Positions 33,427-44,429 of a stretch of 64,000 nucleotides of DNA are shown here, piece by piece; position 1 is the stretch's first letter, and the number at the start of each line of letters is the position of its first letter. A program made the position numbers and the translations under genes. The stretch covers positions 165,941 to 229,940 of the forward strand of contig NZ_FOYI01000006.1 of the NCBI RefSeq assembly GCF_900116005.1, in the 5' to 3' direction. The notes beneath the pieces are model-generated. The model did not search any database. It was not told the origin of the DNA and saw only the letters and a program-made list of their open reading frames with translations. The stretch is from Poseidonocella sedimentorum (GTDB lineage Bacteria; Pseudomonadota; Alphaproteobacteria; Rhodobacterales; Rhodobacteraceae).

Positions 33427-34410
33427 ATGGGACTTCTGGTGGATGGCAAATGGGTCGACCAATGGTACGACACCAAGAAAAGCGGCGGTGCCTTCGTGCG
33501 CAGCACCGCCGGGTTCCGCAATTGGATCACCGCCGATGGCAGCGCGGGGCCGAGCGGTGAAGGCGGCTTTCCCGCGCAATCGGGCCGCTATCACCTCTAC
33601 GTCTCCTATGCCTGCCCCTGGGCGCATCGGGCGCTGATCTTCCGCACTTTGAAGGATCTGGAGCCGCATATCGGTGTCTCGGCGGTGCATCCCGAGATGC
33701 TGGACGACGGCTGGACCTTCGAGACCGACAGCGACGGCGCGACGGGCGACCGGCTCCACGATCTGCCCTTCCTGCGGGATCTGTACCTCAAGGCGGATCC
33801 GAAGATTTCCGGCCGCGTGACCGTGCCGGTGCTCTGGGACACCGAGCGCGGGACCATCGTGTCGAACGAGAGCGCCGAGATCATCCGGATGTTCAATTCC
33901 GCTTTCAACGGGATCACCGGGAACGACGCGGATTTCTGTCCCGAGCCGCTGCGCGCGCGGATCGACGAGATCAACAGCCGGGTCTACGACACGGTCAACA
34001 ACGGCGTCTACAAGGCCGGGTTCGCGACCACGCAAGCCGCCTATGACGATGCGGTCGGCCCGCTTTTCGACAGCCTGGAGTGGATCGAGGGGCTCCTGAG
34101 CGCAGCGCCCTATCTCGCCGGCGAGAGTCTGACCGAGGCGGACTGGCGCCTTTTCACCACGATCGTTCGCTTCGATCCGGTGTACCACGGGCATTTCAAA
34201 TGCAATCGCAAACGCATCGCCGATTATCCGGCGATCTGGGCCTGGGCGCAGGGGCTCTACGAGCAGCCCGGCGTGGGCGAGACGGTGAACATGGCTCATA
34301 TCACGCGCCATTATCACTACAGCCACGACACGATTAACCCCCACCGGATCATCCCCACCGGACCGGCAAAGGACCTGACCACCGGCCTCACTCCGCGGCC
34401 TAAAGGCTGA
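33427..34410 (+). CDS. Glutathionyl-hydroquinone reductase (GST Xi class, YqjG-like)
   Basis: 327 residues. These enzymes use glutathione to reduce glutathionylated hydroquinones. The thioredoxin-fold domain has the catalytic Cys in SYACPWAHRALI (residue ~62). The C-terminal helical domain includes LAGESLTEADWRLFTTIVRFDPVYHGHFKCN, a strong match to YqjG/PcpF relatives. Start ATG at 33427. It probably helps detoxify quinones arising from aromatic compounds; no regulatory link to the pca genes is visible. Confidence 0.92.
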   Translation: MGLLVDGKWVDQWYDTKKSGGAFVRSTAGFRNWITADGSAGPSGEGGFPAQSGRYHLYVSYACPWAHRALIFRTLKDLEPHIGVSAVHPEMLDDGWTFETDSDGATGDRLHDLPFLRDLYLKADPKISGRVTVPVLWDTERGTIVSNESAEIIRMFNSAFNGITGNDADFCPEPLRARIDEINSRVYDTVNNGVYKAGFATTQAAYDDAVGPLFDSLEWIEGLLSAAPYLAGESLTEADWRLFTTIVRFDPVYHGHFKCNRKRIADYPAIWAWAQGLYEQPGVGETVNMAHITRHYHYSHDTINPHRIIPTGPAKDLTTGLTPRPKG

Positions 34411-34453
34411 GGGGCAGGGGGCGGGCGTCCGTTCCCGATTTGGTCCCGCGCCG

Positions 34454-34822
34454 CTAGTCGTTCTTGGATCTGCCGTAGTGTTCGATCATCGCGGTGAGGT
34501 CTTCGGGCGGTGTGCGCGCGGGCAGGTAGGCGCAGACGCTCGGGCTCAACCCAAAGACCGATCCGTCCGAGAAGAAACTGGTGCTTGTCACGACGATGAT
34601 CTTGGTCTGCGGCCAGCGGAATGTCACGAAATCGGCCACCACCAGCGGGCTTCCGTCGGCGAGGCCAAGGTCGAGAATGACCACCGAAACCTCGTGGTCC
34701 GACAAGTATTCTACCGCGGCATCCCCGTTGCCGATCCGGACAACCGAATTGCCCTGCCGTTCGATATGCCGTTGCCACAAACGGCCGAGGTTTTCATCAC
34801 TTTCGACGATAAGGACGTCCAT
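34454..34822 (-). CDS. Single-domain response regulator
   Basis: 122 residues, only a CheY-like receiver. The acidic pocket (Glu7/Asp9), phospho-acceptor Asp51 (VVILDLGLADG) and the Ser/Thr at residue 80 (VVTSTSFF) are present. The conserved Lys of the YLPKP loop is replaced: the loop reads YLPARTPP, so phospho-signalling may be altered. No output domain and no kinase lies next to it. It probably relays a signal to an unlinked partner. Confidence 0.85.
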   Translation of the reverse strand: MDVLIVESDENLGRLWQRHIERQGNSVVRIGNGDAAVEYLSDHEVSVVILDLGLADGSPLVVADFVTFRWPQTKIIVVTSTSFFSDGSVFGLSPSVCAYLPARTPPEDLTAMIEHYGRSKND

Positions 34823-35065
34823 ACAGTACCCATTTTGCGCGAGATCCGCGCCAAAGCGATGCGCGAGTGAGAGATATGCGCATCGAAATTATATTTGCAG
34901 CTATTGAAAATGCTTCAACAAAACTGGTGCTCAAAAAGCGGCAAGCCGCTCATGTTTCTTCTTAATAAGCGAAAGACCGCTCTTCCCCAGCAATCTCTCG
35001 CATTTCGACTGATTAACGATTTAATAACAGAGTACCACAAGCTGTCATGAAAAAAGTGTCTGGAT

Positions 35066-36247
35066 ATGATGAAAACTTTATCTAAAATTGCTCTGTCAGG
35101 GCTTCTGTTCGTCGCGTCCAACGCCGCCGTCGCGCAATGCGGAGGTAGTTTTTCGTCGTTCCTTCAAGGCGTTGCTGCGGAGGCCCAGAGAAAGGGGCTT
35201 TCTGCCCAAGTGGTTAACGGGTTCCTCGATGGCGCGCGGCAGGATGCGGCTGTTTTAAAGGCAGATCGGGCGCAAGGCGTCTTTCAGCTCCCGTTTCTCG
35301 ACTTTTCCCAAAGACTTATCAGCCAGAACCGGCTTCAGAACGGGCGCGCGAATGCGCAGAAATGGGATGCGGTCTTTGACCGGGTCGAGCGCGAATACGG
35401 CGTCTCCCGGGGCGTTCTGCTGGCCTTTTGGGCCTTCGAGACGGACTTCGGACAGGTGCAGGGGTCTTTCAACACCCGCAACGCGCTGCTGACGCTCGCT
35501 CATGATTGCCGCCGCCCCGATCTCTTCCGGCCGCAGGTTTTCGCCGCGATGGAGCTTTACCGCCGGGGCGGGCTCGATCCGGCCAGCACAACCGGGGCCT
35601 GGGCCGGCGAGATCGGCATGGTCCAGATGCTTCCCGGCGATATTCTGGAGAACGGGGTCGATGGTGACGGCGACGGGCGGGTCTCGCTCAAGACCTCTCC
35701 GGCCGACGCGCTGTTGTCGGGGGCGAAAATGCTGCGCCATCTGGGTTGGCGCGCGGGCGAGCCGTGGTTGCAGGAGGTTGCGCTGCCGGCCGATTTCGAT
35801 TGGTCCCAGACCGGGCTGGGCAACACGCGCCGCGTCTCCGACTGGGCCAAGGCTGGCGTACGCGCGCGCCAAGGGGCGCTCGGCCCGGCCAACCTGCGCG
35901 CTTCGGTCCTGCTCCCGCAGGGGCGCGGGGGGCCGGCCTTTCTCGCCTATCCCAATTTCAGCGTCCTCTTCGAGTGGAACAAGAGCTTCGTCTACGTGAC
36001 CACTGCCGCCTATTTCGCAACCCGTCTGGAGGGCGCGCCGGTCTACACCGTTGCGGGCCCCGCGCCGGGGCTCGGGCCGCAAGGGATGGTCGCGCTGCAA
36101 AAGAAACTCACCGCGCGGGGGCATGACGTGGGCGCGATCGACGGGATCCTCGGCGCCAAGACCCGCGCCGCGGTTCAGGCGGAGCAAAACCGGCTCGGCC
36201 TGCCCGCCGATGCCTGGCCGACGCAGGACCTCCTCAACCGGCTCTGA
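35066..36247 (+). CDS. Lytic murein transglycosylase, MltB family, with peptidoglycan-binding domain
   Basis: 393 residues. A signal peptide (KTLSKIALSGLLFVASNAAVAQ) is followed by an SLT_2/MltB catalytic domain with the acid Glu in FWAFETDFGQVQGSFNT and GEIGMVQMLPGD. A C-terminal PG_binding_1 domain (~330-393, MVALQKKLTARGHDVGAIDGILGAKTRAAV) follows. It cleaves glycan strands of murein in the periplasm to give 1,6-anhydro ends. The 240-base upstream region is notably AT-rich and should hold the promoter. Confidence 0.93.
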   Translation: MMKTLSKIALSGLLFVASNAAVAQCGGSFSSFLQGVAAEAQRKGLSAQVVNGFLDGARQDAAVLKADRAQGVFQLPFLDFSQRLISQNRLQNGRANAQKWDAVFDRVEREYGVSRGVLLAFWAFETDFGQVQGSFNTRNALLTLAHDCRRPDLFRPQVFAAMELYRRGGLDPASTTGAWAGEIGMVQMLPGDILENGVDGDGDGRVSLKTSPADALLSGAKMLRHLGWRAGEPWLQEVALPADFDWSQTGLGNTRRVSDWAKAGVRARQGALGPANLRASVLLPQGRGGPAFLAYPNFSVLFEWNKSFVYVTTAAYFATRLEGAPVYTVAGPAPGLGPQGMVALQKKLTARGHDVGAIDGILGAKTRAAVQAEQNRLGLPADAWPTQDLLNRL

Positions 36248-36377
36248 GCCGCCGTCCACAGCGCGGCGGCGTTCCGCTCATCGCGAGACGCCGCCCGGGA
36301 ACCTTCTGCCAGTTGCGCCGTTATCTCGCCATGAACGGCGGCACTTGCGCCGCGCGAAATTCTGGAGGTTTCTAACC

Positions 36378-37190
36378 ATGAAAGGTTTTCTTGCAACAAC
36401 CGCGATGGTGCTCGTCGCAGGCACGCCCCTGCTCGCGGACACCACGCTGAACGCCGACGCTGAAGCAAACGTCGAGACCAACGCCGAGATTGCGGCGGAA
36501 AGCGCCGAAACAAGCATCGAAGAAGGTGTGGCCAGCACGGCCAACGCCGCCGAAGAGATGGCGGACGAGGGCGCGCAGATGGCATCCGATGCGGCCAACG
36601 CGATCGAAGAGGCCGGCGAAGATGCGGTCGAGACCGCTGAAGAGCTGGGCAATGACGCGGCCAACACGGTCGACGGCCTGGCCAATGACGCCAGCCAGAC
36701 CGCTGATATGATCGACGACACCGACGGCGAGATCGACGTCGAGCTGCAGGCCGAGACCAAGATGGCCGATGCGCATGACGCCAACGCCTCCGCCGAGATG
36801 GACTATTCCAACGACATCTTCCTCGGCTCCGAAACCATGGCCTCGGGCGCCTTCTCGGCCTCGACCCTGATCGGCAAATCGGTCTACACGACCGAGGTCG
36901 ACTACGCCGGCGAAGCCACTGCTGAAGCCGATGCCGACTGGAACAACATCGGCGAGGTGAGCGACATCCTGCTCGGCGCGGATGGCAAGATGCAGTCCGT
37001 CATCCTCGACATCGGCGGGTTCCTCGGCCTGGGCGAGCACACCGTCGCCGTCAACCTCGACAAGCTGTCGCTGGTGGCGGATGCGGATGATGCGGGCGAA
37101 TATTTCGTCGTGGTGCAATCCACCAAAGACGAGCTGATGGCCGCGCCCGAGTTCGAAATCGACGCGGTTGGCGAAGCGACGATGAACTGA
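36378..37190 (+). CDS. Secreted PRC-barrel domain protein with acidic repeat region
   Basis: 270 residues. A signal peptide (KGFLATTAMVLVAGTPLLA) is followed by a long Ala/Glu/Asp-rich, coiled-coil-prone region (~25-140) with repeating EEA-A-DA and NDA units. Residues ~150-260 form a PRC-barrel domain (GSETMASGAFSASTLIGKSVYTTE ... GEVSDILLGADGKMQSVILDIGGFLGLGEHTVAV). PRC barrels bind diverse partners; in roseobacters secreted forms are common but of unknown role. GGAGG precedes the ATG. A textbook terminator follows. Confidence 0.88.
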   Translation: MKGFLATTAMVLVAGTPLLADTTLNADAEANVETNAEIAAESAETSIEEGVASTANAAEEMADEGAQMASDAANAIEEAGEDAVETAEELGNDAANTVDGLANDASQTADMIDDTDGEIDVELQAETKMADAHDANASAEMDYSNDIFLGSETMASGAFSASTLIGKSVYTTEVDYAGEATAEADADWNNIGEVSDILLGADGKMQSVILDIGGFLGLGEHTVAVNLDKLSLVADADDAGEYFVVVQSTKDELMAAPEFEIDAVGEATMN

Positions 37191-37216
37191 CGCCCATCTC
37201 CCTGGTGACGACCCGA

Positions 37217-37245
37217 CCCGCCGCGCATCCCGCGGCGGGTTTTTT
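37217..37245 (+). terminator. Intrinsic terminator after the PRC-barrel gene
   Basis: CCCGCCGCG and CGCGGCGGG form a perfect 9-bp stem with a 5-base loop, followed directly by six T residues (37240-37245). It is the clearest factor-independent terminator in the window and may also block readthrough from the convergent arsenite gene. Confidence 0.93.
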
Positions 37246-37256
37246 GCATGGGCCGG

Positions 37257-38297
37257 TCAGGGGAAACGCGCGCGTGTCCGGTTGGCGAAGGCCACGAGCG
37301 AGAGCATCACCGGCACCTCGACCAGCACGCCCACGACCGTCGCCAGCGCCGCGCCCGAGTGCAGGCCGAAGAGGCTGATCGCCACCGCGACGGCCAGTTC
37401 GAAGAAGTTCGACGTCCCGATCATTGCGCAAGGCGCGGCGATGCGGTGGGGCACGCCGAGCAGGTAGCTTGCGCCATAAGCGAGGGCGAAAATCGCGTAG
37501 CTCTGGACGAGGATCGGGACCGCGATGAGCGCGATGACGAAGGGTTTGGCGAGGAGCACATCGCCCTGAAGCCCGAAGAGGATCGCCACCGTGGCGACGA
37601 GGCCGATGACCGACCAGGGTTTGACCCTCGCCGAGAACCCCGCGATCGCGCGTTCCGAGCCGAGAAGCCGTCGCGTCGCCAGCCCGGCGAGCAGGGGCAG
37701 CAGCACGTAAAGCACCGTGGCGAGGATCAGCGTCTGCCACGGCACGGCGATGTCCGTCACCCCGAGCAAGAGCGCGACGATGGGCGCGAAGGCCACGACC
37801 ATGATCAGATCATTCACCGACACCTGAACCAGCGTATAGGTCGCATCGCCGCGCGTCAGGTGGGACCAGACGAAGACCATCGCGGTGCAGGGCGCGGCGC
37901 CGAGCAGGATGAGCCCCGCGATATACTGGCTGGCGTCCTCGGGCGCGATCCAGGGGGCGAAGATGTGGTCGAAGAAGAGCACGGCGAGCAGGGCCATGGT
38001 GAAGGGTTTTATCAGCCAGTTGACCGCCAGCGTGATCAAGAGCCCCTTGGGCTGGCGCGCGACACCCGAGATCGCGCCGAAATCCACACCGACCATCATC
38101 GGATAGACCATCGCCCAGATCAGCACCGCCACCACGAGGTTGATCGAGGCAACCTCCGCCGCGGCGATGGCGGAGACGAGACCGGGCGCAATGACGCCGG
38201 CGGCGATGCCCACCACAGCGGCGAGCGCGACCCAGAGGGTCAGGTAGCGTTCGAATGCGCCGAGCCCTCCGGCGTCGGTGGCGGTCTGATCGGTCAT
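37257..38297 (-). CDS. acr3: Arsenite efflux transporter, ACR3 family
   Basis: 346 residues and about ten transmembrane helices, an inner-membrane arsenite (and perhaps antimonite) exporter. ACR3 signatures are [21 protein letters not shown], the conserved Cys in [22 protein letters not shown], and the [14 protein letters not shown] helix. The ATG at 38297 overlaps the arsR stop (ATGA-type), giving a two-gene arsR-acr3 operon with no arsenate reductase in between. Often also labelled ArsB. Confidence 0.95.
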   Translation of the reverse strand: MTDQTATDAGGLGAFERYLTLWVALAAVVGIAAGVIAPGLVSAIAAAEVASINLVVAVLIWAMVYPMMVGVDFGAISGVARQPKGLLITLAVNWLIKPFTMALLAVLFFDHIFAPWIAPEDASQYIAGLILLGAAPCTAMVFVWSHLTRGDATYTLVQVSVNDLIMVVAFAPIVALLLGVTDIAVPWQTLILATVLYVLLPLLAGLATRRLLGSERAIAGFSARVKPWSVIGLVATVAILFGLQGDVLLAKPFVIALIAVPILVQSYAIFALAYGASYLLGVPHRIAAPCAMIGTSNFFELAVAVAISLFGLHSGAALATVVGVLVEVPVMLSLVAFANRTRARFP

Positions 38298-38665
38298 GTC
38301 GGGTCCGGGTCTTTCGTCAGAGTAGGGGAGCAGCCGCCGGGCGCGGAAAGCTCCGCGAGCATTGGCTGGCAAAGCGCGGGATCCCCGCCGCAGCAATCTT
38401 CCATGAGAAAGCCGAGCAGGGCGCGCATCTGGTCGATCTCGGCGAAATACCGGATCGACCGGCCTTCGCGCGCGGCCCGGACAAGCCCGGCAGCGGCGAG
38501 AACATTGAGGTTGTTGGACAGGGTGTTGGGCCGGACGCCGAGCACGTCGGCGAGCGCGCCGGCGGCCAGCCCCTCGGGGCCGGTCTTCACCAGACGGCGA
38601 AAAATCTCGATCCGCAGCTCATGGGCCAGCGCGGCGAGGGCGGAGATCGCACCAGTCTTTTCCAT
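38294..38665 (-). CDS. arsR: ArsR family metalloregulator
   Basis: 123 residues with a winged helix ([43 protein letters not shown]). The arsenite site is probably not the classic ELCVCDL motif in the recognition helix but the C-terminal cysteines ([10 protein letters not shown] near residue 90-98), as in other ArsR subtypes where As(III) sites have evolved independently. It should repress itself and acr3 until arsenite binds. A promoter and a 7-bp inverted repeat lie at its start. Confidence 0.9.
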   Translation of the reverse strand: MEKTGAISALAALAHELRIEIFRRLVKTGPEGLAAGALADVLGVRPNTLSNNLNVLAAAGLVRAAREGRSIRYFAEIDQMRALLGFLMEDCCGGDPALCQPMLAELSAPGGCSPTLTKDPDPT

Positions 38666-38699
38666 AGTTCATGTATAATGGAAATGACTGACGCTGCAA
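38659..38699 (-). promoter_or_regulatory. arsR promoter with overlapping inverted repeat
   Basis: On the minus strand, TTGCAG (38694-38699) and TATACA (38672-38677) are 16 bases apart and fit a sigma-70 promoter. The repeat TTTCCAT/ATGGAAA (38659-38665 and 38678-38684) brackets the -10 box. Transcription would begin at or right before the ATG at 38665, so the message may be leaderless. It is a candidate ArsR operator. Confidence 0.55.
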
Positions 38700-38715
38700 G
38701 CGGTGATCGCGCCGC

Positions 38716-41700
38716 TCAGGCCACCATCTGCTCGGCCTTCTTGAGATCGACCGACACCAGCTGGCTCACGCCCTGTTCCTGCATCGTCACCCCGAAAAGC
38801 CGGTCCATCCGACTCATCGTCACGGCATGGTGGGTGATGATGAGGAACCGCGTGTCGGTGCGGCGGCACATCTCGTCGAGCAAATCGCAAAACCGCGTCA
38901 CGTTGGCATCGTCGAGCGGCGCGTCCACCTCATCCAGCACGCAGATCGGCGCGGGGTTGGCGAGGAAGACCGCAAAGATGAGCGCCATGGCGGTCAGCGT
39001 CTGCTCGCCCCCCGACAGGAGCGACAGGGTCGAGAGCTTTTTGCCCGGCGGTTGACACATGATCTCGAGCCCCGCTTCGAGCGGATCGTCGCTCTCGATC
39101 AACTCAAGCCGCGCCTCGCCCCCGCCGAAAAGATGGGTGAAGAGCATCGAGAAATTGCTGTTGACCTGTTCGAAGGCGGTCAGGAGCCGCTCGCGCCCTT
39201 CCTTGTTGAGCCCGGCGATCCCGGCGCGCAGGGCGCGGATCGCCGCTTCGAGATCGGTCTTTTCCGACACCAACTCATCATGTTCCTGCTGAACCTCGAT
39301 CGCGTCTTCCTCGGCCCGCAGGTTGACCGCGCCAAGCGCGTCGCGCTGACGTTTGAGCCGGTTGACGTCCGCCTCCAGCGCGTGGCTGTCGGGCATCGCC
39401 TCGGGATCGGCGTCGATCTTCTCCAGAAGCTCCTTCGGTGTGGTCTCGGCGTCCTCCTCGATGCGCTCGGCCGCCGCGGCGACCGTTTCGCGCGCGGCCT
39501 CGTGGCGGGCATCCGCCGCGGCCCGAGCCTCGCGCGCATCCGACGCCGCCCGCTCTGCATCCCGCTCATCGCCGACCGCCGTGCGGAGCGCGGTTTCCGC
39601 CTCCGCCAGCGCATCGGCTGCGCCGCGCCGCCGCGCCTCGGCCTTTTCCATCTCGCCTTGAAGCGCCGCGCGTTTTGCCGCCAGATCCGCTGGCACGTCC
39701 TGCGCCGTTTTCAGCTCGGCCTCCGAGCTGTCCTTGCGCTGCGAGAGCTCGGTGATCCGTTTGCCCGCCGTCTCCAGCCGGTGCTTCCAGCCGCTGAGCT
39801 CCTTGGTGACCTCCTGCGACCGGCGCAGCCGCGCCTCGCCCGCGCGGCGCAGCTCGTCATGGGCCGAGCGCTTGGCCATCATCGTCATCCGCGCCGCCTC
39901 GACCGTGACCTTGATGTCCTCGGCCTCGGCGCGCGCGGTGTCCAGATCGCCCAGCTCGGCCACGCCGCGTTCGGCCTCCAGCACCTGTTTGCGCGCTTCG
40001 GTCGCCTCATCCTCGTGCCGCGTCACGGCGAGGGCGAGGCTTTCCAGCTTGCCCTGCGCGAGGTTGCGATCCGCCTCGGCCCGGCTCAGCGCGCGGCTCG
40101 CCTCGGTCGCGGCGCGGTCGGCGGATTTGCGCGCCTCGCGGGCGGCGCGGTCCTCGGCGGTGCGCTCGGCAAGCTCGCGGGTCAGGGTCTCATGCGCGGC
40201 GCGGCTAGCCTCGGCGCGGGCGTTGGCGCGCTCGGACTCCTGCTTGAGCGCCTCCAGCCGGTTGAGCTGTTCAAGCCGCAAGGCTGCAGCGCTCGGCGCA
40301 TCCTCCGCCGCGGCGCGATACCCGTCCCACCGCCACAGATCGCCCTCGGGGCTCACCAACCGCTGCCCGGGGCGCAACTCGGGTTGGAGCCGCGCGCCTT
40401 CCTCCGCGGAGACGAGGCCGATCTGGCTCAGCCGCCGTTCCAGCACATCGGGCACCGACACGTGCCGCGACAGCGCGGTGACGCCAGCGGGCAGGGGCTG
40501 CGCCGCGTCATAGGCGGGCAGAACGGCCCAGCCCGACGCGCGCCCCGGCGCGATTTCCGGCGCGCGCAGGTCATCGGCCAGCGCCGCGCCAAGCGCCTTT
40601 TCAAAGCCCTGCTCGACCTGAAGCCGATCCATGATCTGGCCGCCCTCGGCCGTGTCGCGCGCCAGCAACTTGCCGAGCGCGCCCACCTCGGCGCGCAGCG
40701 CGTTGAGCTCGCCATCGGCCTCCGAGCGCGATGCACGGGCCTCGGCCTCCCTGGCCTGCGCCTTTCCACGCGCGTCATCGGCGGCGCTCAGCGCCTCCTC
40801 GGCGGCCTGCACCGCGGCGCGGGCGGCCTCATCCTCGCGCGCGGCCTCGGCCAACCGCGCCTCGGCCGTCCGTTCCGCGTCGCGCGCGCTTTCCATCGCC
40901 GCGCGCGCCGTGTCCGCCGCCGTTTCCGAGCGCGAGAACGTCTTGCGGCTGTCATCAAGCAGCCGGTGCGCCGATTGGTGCCGCGCGGCGAGCCGGGCCA
41001 CGTCTTCGGTCAGTTGGCTGAGGTCGGTCTCGCGCGCCTGCAGCACCTGCGCCGCATCGCGCGCCGCCGCGCTTGCCTGCTCCAGAGCCTCGTCATGACC
41101 CTCGCCCGCCTTGGCCAGCTCGCGCGCCTCCCATTCGAGCCGCTCGATCGTCTCGCCGGCATCGCGGTTGAGGCCGGCCTCGCGCTCCATGTCATGGGTC
41201 AGCTGCTCGATCCGCCCAACCAGCGTCTCGATCCGCTCGGCGGCGCGGGCCTCTTCGTCGGTCAGGCTGTCGCGCTGGACCGTGAGCCGCTGCAACACCG
41301 CCGCTGCGACGGCCTCTTCCTCGCGCAGGGGCGGGAGCGCGTCTTCGCATGCCGCGCGGGTCTTGGCCGCTTGCCGGGCGGCGGCTTCGGCCTTGGCAGC
41401 GTCGCTCGTGCGGGCCTGCAGCGTCGCCTGTGCCTCCAGCCGCGCTTCATCAGCCTCGCGCCAGCGGCGATAGAGCAACAGGCCCTCCGCCCTGCGCAGC
41501 TCCGTCCCGATCTCGCGATAGCGCGCGGCCTGCCGTGCCTGGCGGGCGAGCTGCCCGAGCTGCCCCGCGAGTTGCTCGATCACGTCATCGACCCGCCCGA
41601 GGTTGGTCTCCGCCGCACGCAGCTTGAGCTCGGCCTCGTGGCGCCGCTGGTAAAGCCCGCTGATCCCCGCCGCCTCTTCGAGAATGCGCCGCCGGTTCTT

Positions 41701-42183
41701 GGGCTTTGCGTTGATCAGTTCGGAAATCTGCCCCTGCCGCACCAGCGCGGGCGAATGCGCGCCGGTGGAGGCATCGGCAAACAGCATCTGCACATCGCGC
41801 GCCCGCACATCCTTGCCGTTGGCCTTGTAGGCGCTGCCGACGTCGCGGGTGATCCGGCGGATGATCTCGATGCTGTCGCTGTCGTTGAACCCGGCGGGCG
41901 CGAGCCGCTCGTGGTTGTCGATATGGAGCGAGACTTCGGCGAAATTGCGCGCGGGCCGGGTGGCCGCGCCCGCGAAGATCACGTCCTCCATCCCCCCGCC
42001 GCGCATCGCCGTGGGCCGGTTCTCGCCCATAACCCACCGCAGCGCCTCGAGCAGGTTGGACTTGCCGCAGCCGTTGGGCCCCACCACGCCGGTGAGACCG
42101 GAGGCGATGAGCAGATCGGTGGGGTCCACGAAACTCTTGAACCCTGTCAGACGAAGCTTTGAAAACCGCAAAATGTGCCTCAC
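38716..42183 (-). CDS. smc: Chromosome segregation protein SMC
   Basis: 1155 residues, standard length. The N-terminal ATPase half has GPNGCGKSNLLEALRWVMGE (Walker A). Long coiled coils (~170-500 and ~660-1000) flank a hinge (~510-640), and the C-terminal half has the signature LSGGEQTLTAMAL and Walker B CVLDEVDAPLDD. It compacts and segregates chromosomes with ScpAB. A 1111-codon antisense open frame exists only because of high GC. It is divergent from a GNAT gene. Confidence 0.97.
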   Translation of the reverse strand: MRHILRFSKLRLTGFKSFVDPTDLLIASGLTGVVGPNGCGKSNLLEALRWVMGENRPTAMRGGGMEDVIFAGAATRPARNFAEVSLHIDNHERLAPAGFNDSDSIEIIRRITRDVGSAYKANGKDVRARDVQMLFADASTGAHSPALVRQGQISELINAKPKNRRRILEEAAGISGLYQRRHEAELKLRAAETNLGRVDDVIEQLAGQLGQLARQARQAARYREIGTELRRAEGLLLYRRWREADEARLEAQATLQARTSDAAKAEAAARQAAKTRAACEDALPPLREEEAVAAAVLQRLTVQRDSLTDEEARAAERIETLVGRIEQLTHDMEREAGLNRDAGETIERLEWEARELAKAGEGHDEALEQASAAARDAAQVLQARETDLSQLTEDVARLAARHQSAHRLLDDSRKTFSRSETAADTARAAMESARDAERTAEARLAEAAREDEAARAAVQAAEEALSAADDARGKAQAREAEARASRSEADGELNALRAEVGALGKLLARDTAEGGQIMDRLQVEQGFEKALGAALADDLRAPEIAPGRASGWAVLPAYDAAQPLPAGVTALSRHVSVPDVLERRLSQIGLVSAEEGARLQPELRPGQRLVSPEGDLWRWDGYRAAAEDAPSAAALRLEQLNRLEALKQESERANARAEASRAAHETLTRELAERTAEDRAAREARKSADRAATEASRALSRAEADRNLAQGKLESLALAVTRHEDEATEARKQVLEAERGVAELGDLDTARAEAEDIKVTVEAARMTMMAKRSAHDELRRAGEARLRRSQEVTKELSGWKHRLETAGKRITELSQRKDSSEAELKTAQDVPADLAAKRAALQGEMEKAEARRRGAADALAEAETALRTAVGDERDAERAASDAREARAAADARHEAARETVAAAAERIEEDAETTPKELLEKIDADPEAMPDSHALEADVNRLKRQRDALGAVNLRAEEDAIEVQQEHDELVSEKTDLEAAIRALRAGIAGLNKEGRERLLTAFEQVNSNFSMLFTHLFGGGEARLELIESDDPLEAGLEIMCQPPGKKLSTLSLLSGGEQTLTAMALIFAVFLANPAPICVLDEVDAPLDDANVTRFCDLLDEMCRRTDTRFLIITHHAVTMSRMDRLFGVTMQEQGVSQLVSVDLKKAEQMVA

Positions 42184-42381
42184 TGATTCCTGATTGCCAC
42201 GAAATCTGGCGTGCCCGCAGGGGTTGAGTCAATCAAAACCACTGAATATGGCCGTTTGGCCCGGCTTATCCACAAGATATCGCGGCGGCGGCGGGAAACC
42301 CGCGGCTTGAGGGCGATCTTTTCTTGACCAAAAGGTTATTTTTATCACCAATGTCGTGGCCGACACAGCAAGGGTATCCAG

Positions 42382-42834
42382 ATGTCACCCGTCGTAGCCC
42401 AGTCAGACCCCCGAGACCCGGACGCCTCAGCGCTTCTGCGCGCGAGCCATGCGCTGATGATGCGGCTGTTTTCGCCGGAGGAAAACCACTTCCTGTCGGT
42501 CGATGCGCTTGGCGCGCCCAACATTCGGTTCGTGACCGCGCGGGTCGGGGGGCGGGTCATGGGCTGCGGTGCGCTGAAGATCTGCGACGGCTACGGCGAG
42601 TTGAAATCCATGTTCACCGCGCCCGAGGCGCGGGGCAAGGGGGTGGCCGCGGCGGTGCTGACCCATCTGGAAGCCGAGGCGCGCAAGGAGGGGCTCCCGG
42701 TGATCCGGCTGGAGACGGGCGATCTGCTGCACGATGCGCATCGGCTCTACGCCCGGCACGGGTTTTCCGTCTGCGACGCGTTCGGGGATTACGAGGAAAC
42801 CCCCAGCTCGATCTTCATGGAAAAGCTGCTCTAA
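42382..42834 (+). CDS. GNAT family N-acetyltransferase
   Basis: 150 residues. The acetyl-CoA loop is seen in SMFTAPEARGKGVAAAVLTHLEAEA (R-G-K-G-V-A), and the tail has the standard YARHGFSVCDAFGDYEETPSSIFMEK, similar to the YsnE/PhnO-like acetyltransferases that accept amino acids or amines. The target is unknown. It is divergent from smc with a 198-base spacer, and is separated from sdaA by 160 bases without recognisable signals. Confidence 0.87.
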   Translation: MSPVVAQSDPRDPDASALLRASHALMMRLFSPEENHFLSVDALGAPNIRFVTARVGGRVMGCGALKICDGYGELKSMFTAPEARGKGVAAAVLTHLEAEARKEGLPVIRLETGDLLHDAHRLYARHGFSVCDAFGDYEETPSSIFMEKLL

Positions 42835-42994
42835 CCGCGCGCGCTATGCCCGCCGGGCGGCTGCATGTCTCGAATGGGCGCGATCTGTTCGCAGCCGCGC
42901 TTGCCCTTTGGCCCGCGCCGGGCGCAGTGTGGCTCCGAGTTGTGGCCTCGCGCCGCTAGTGCCAAACCCTCCAGCCCGCAAGGTGCCAGACCGC

Positions 42995-44419
<1,425 letters not shown>

Positions 44420-44429
44420 GCGGCGCGGA

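Noticed and set aside
38827..42162. 1111-codon open frame on the + strand
   Set aside because: It lies exactly antisense to smc, has no recognisable domain and an Arg/Gly/Leu-heavy composition typical of antisense frames in high-GC coding DNA.
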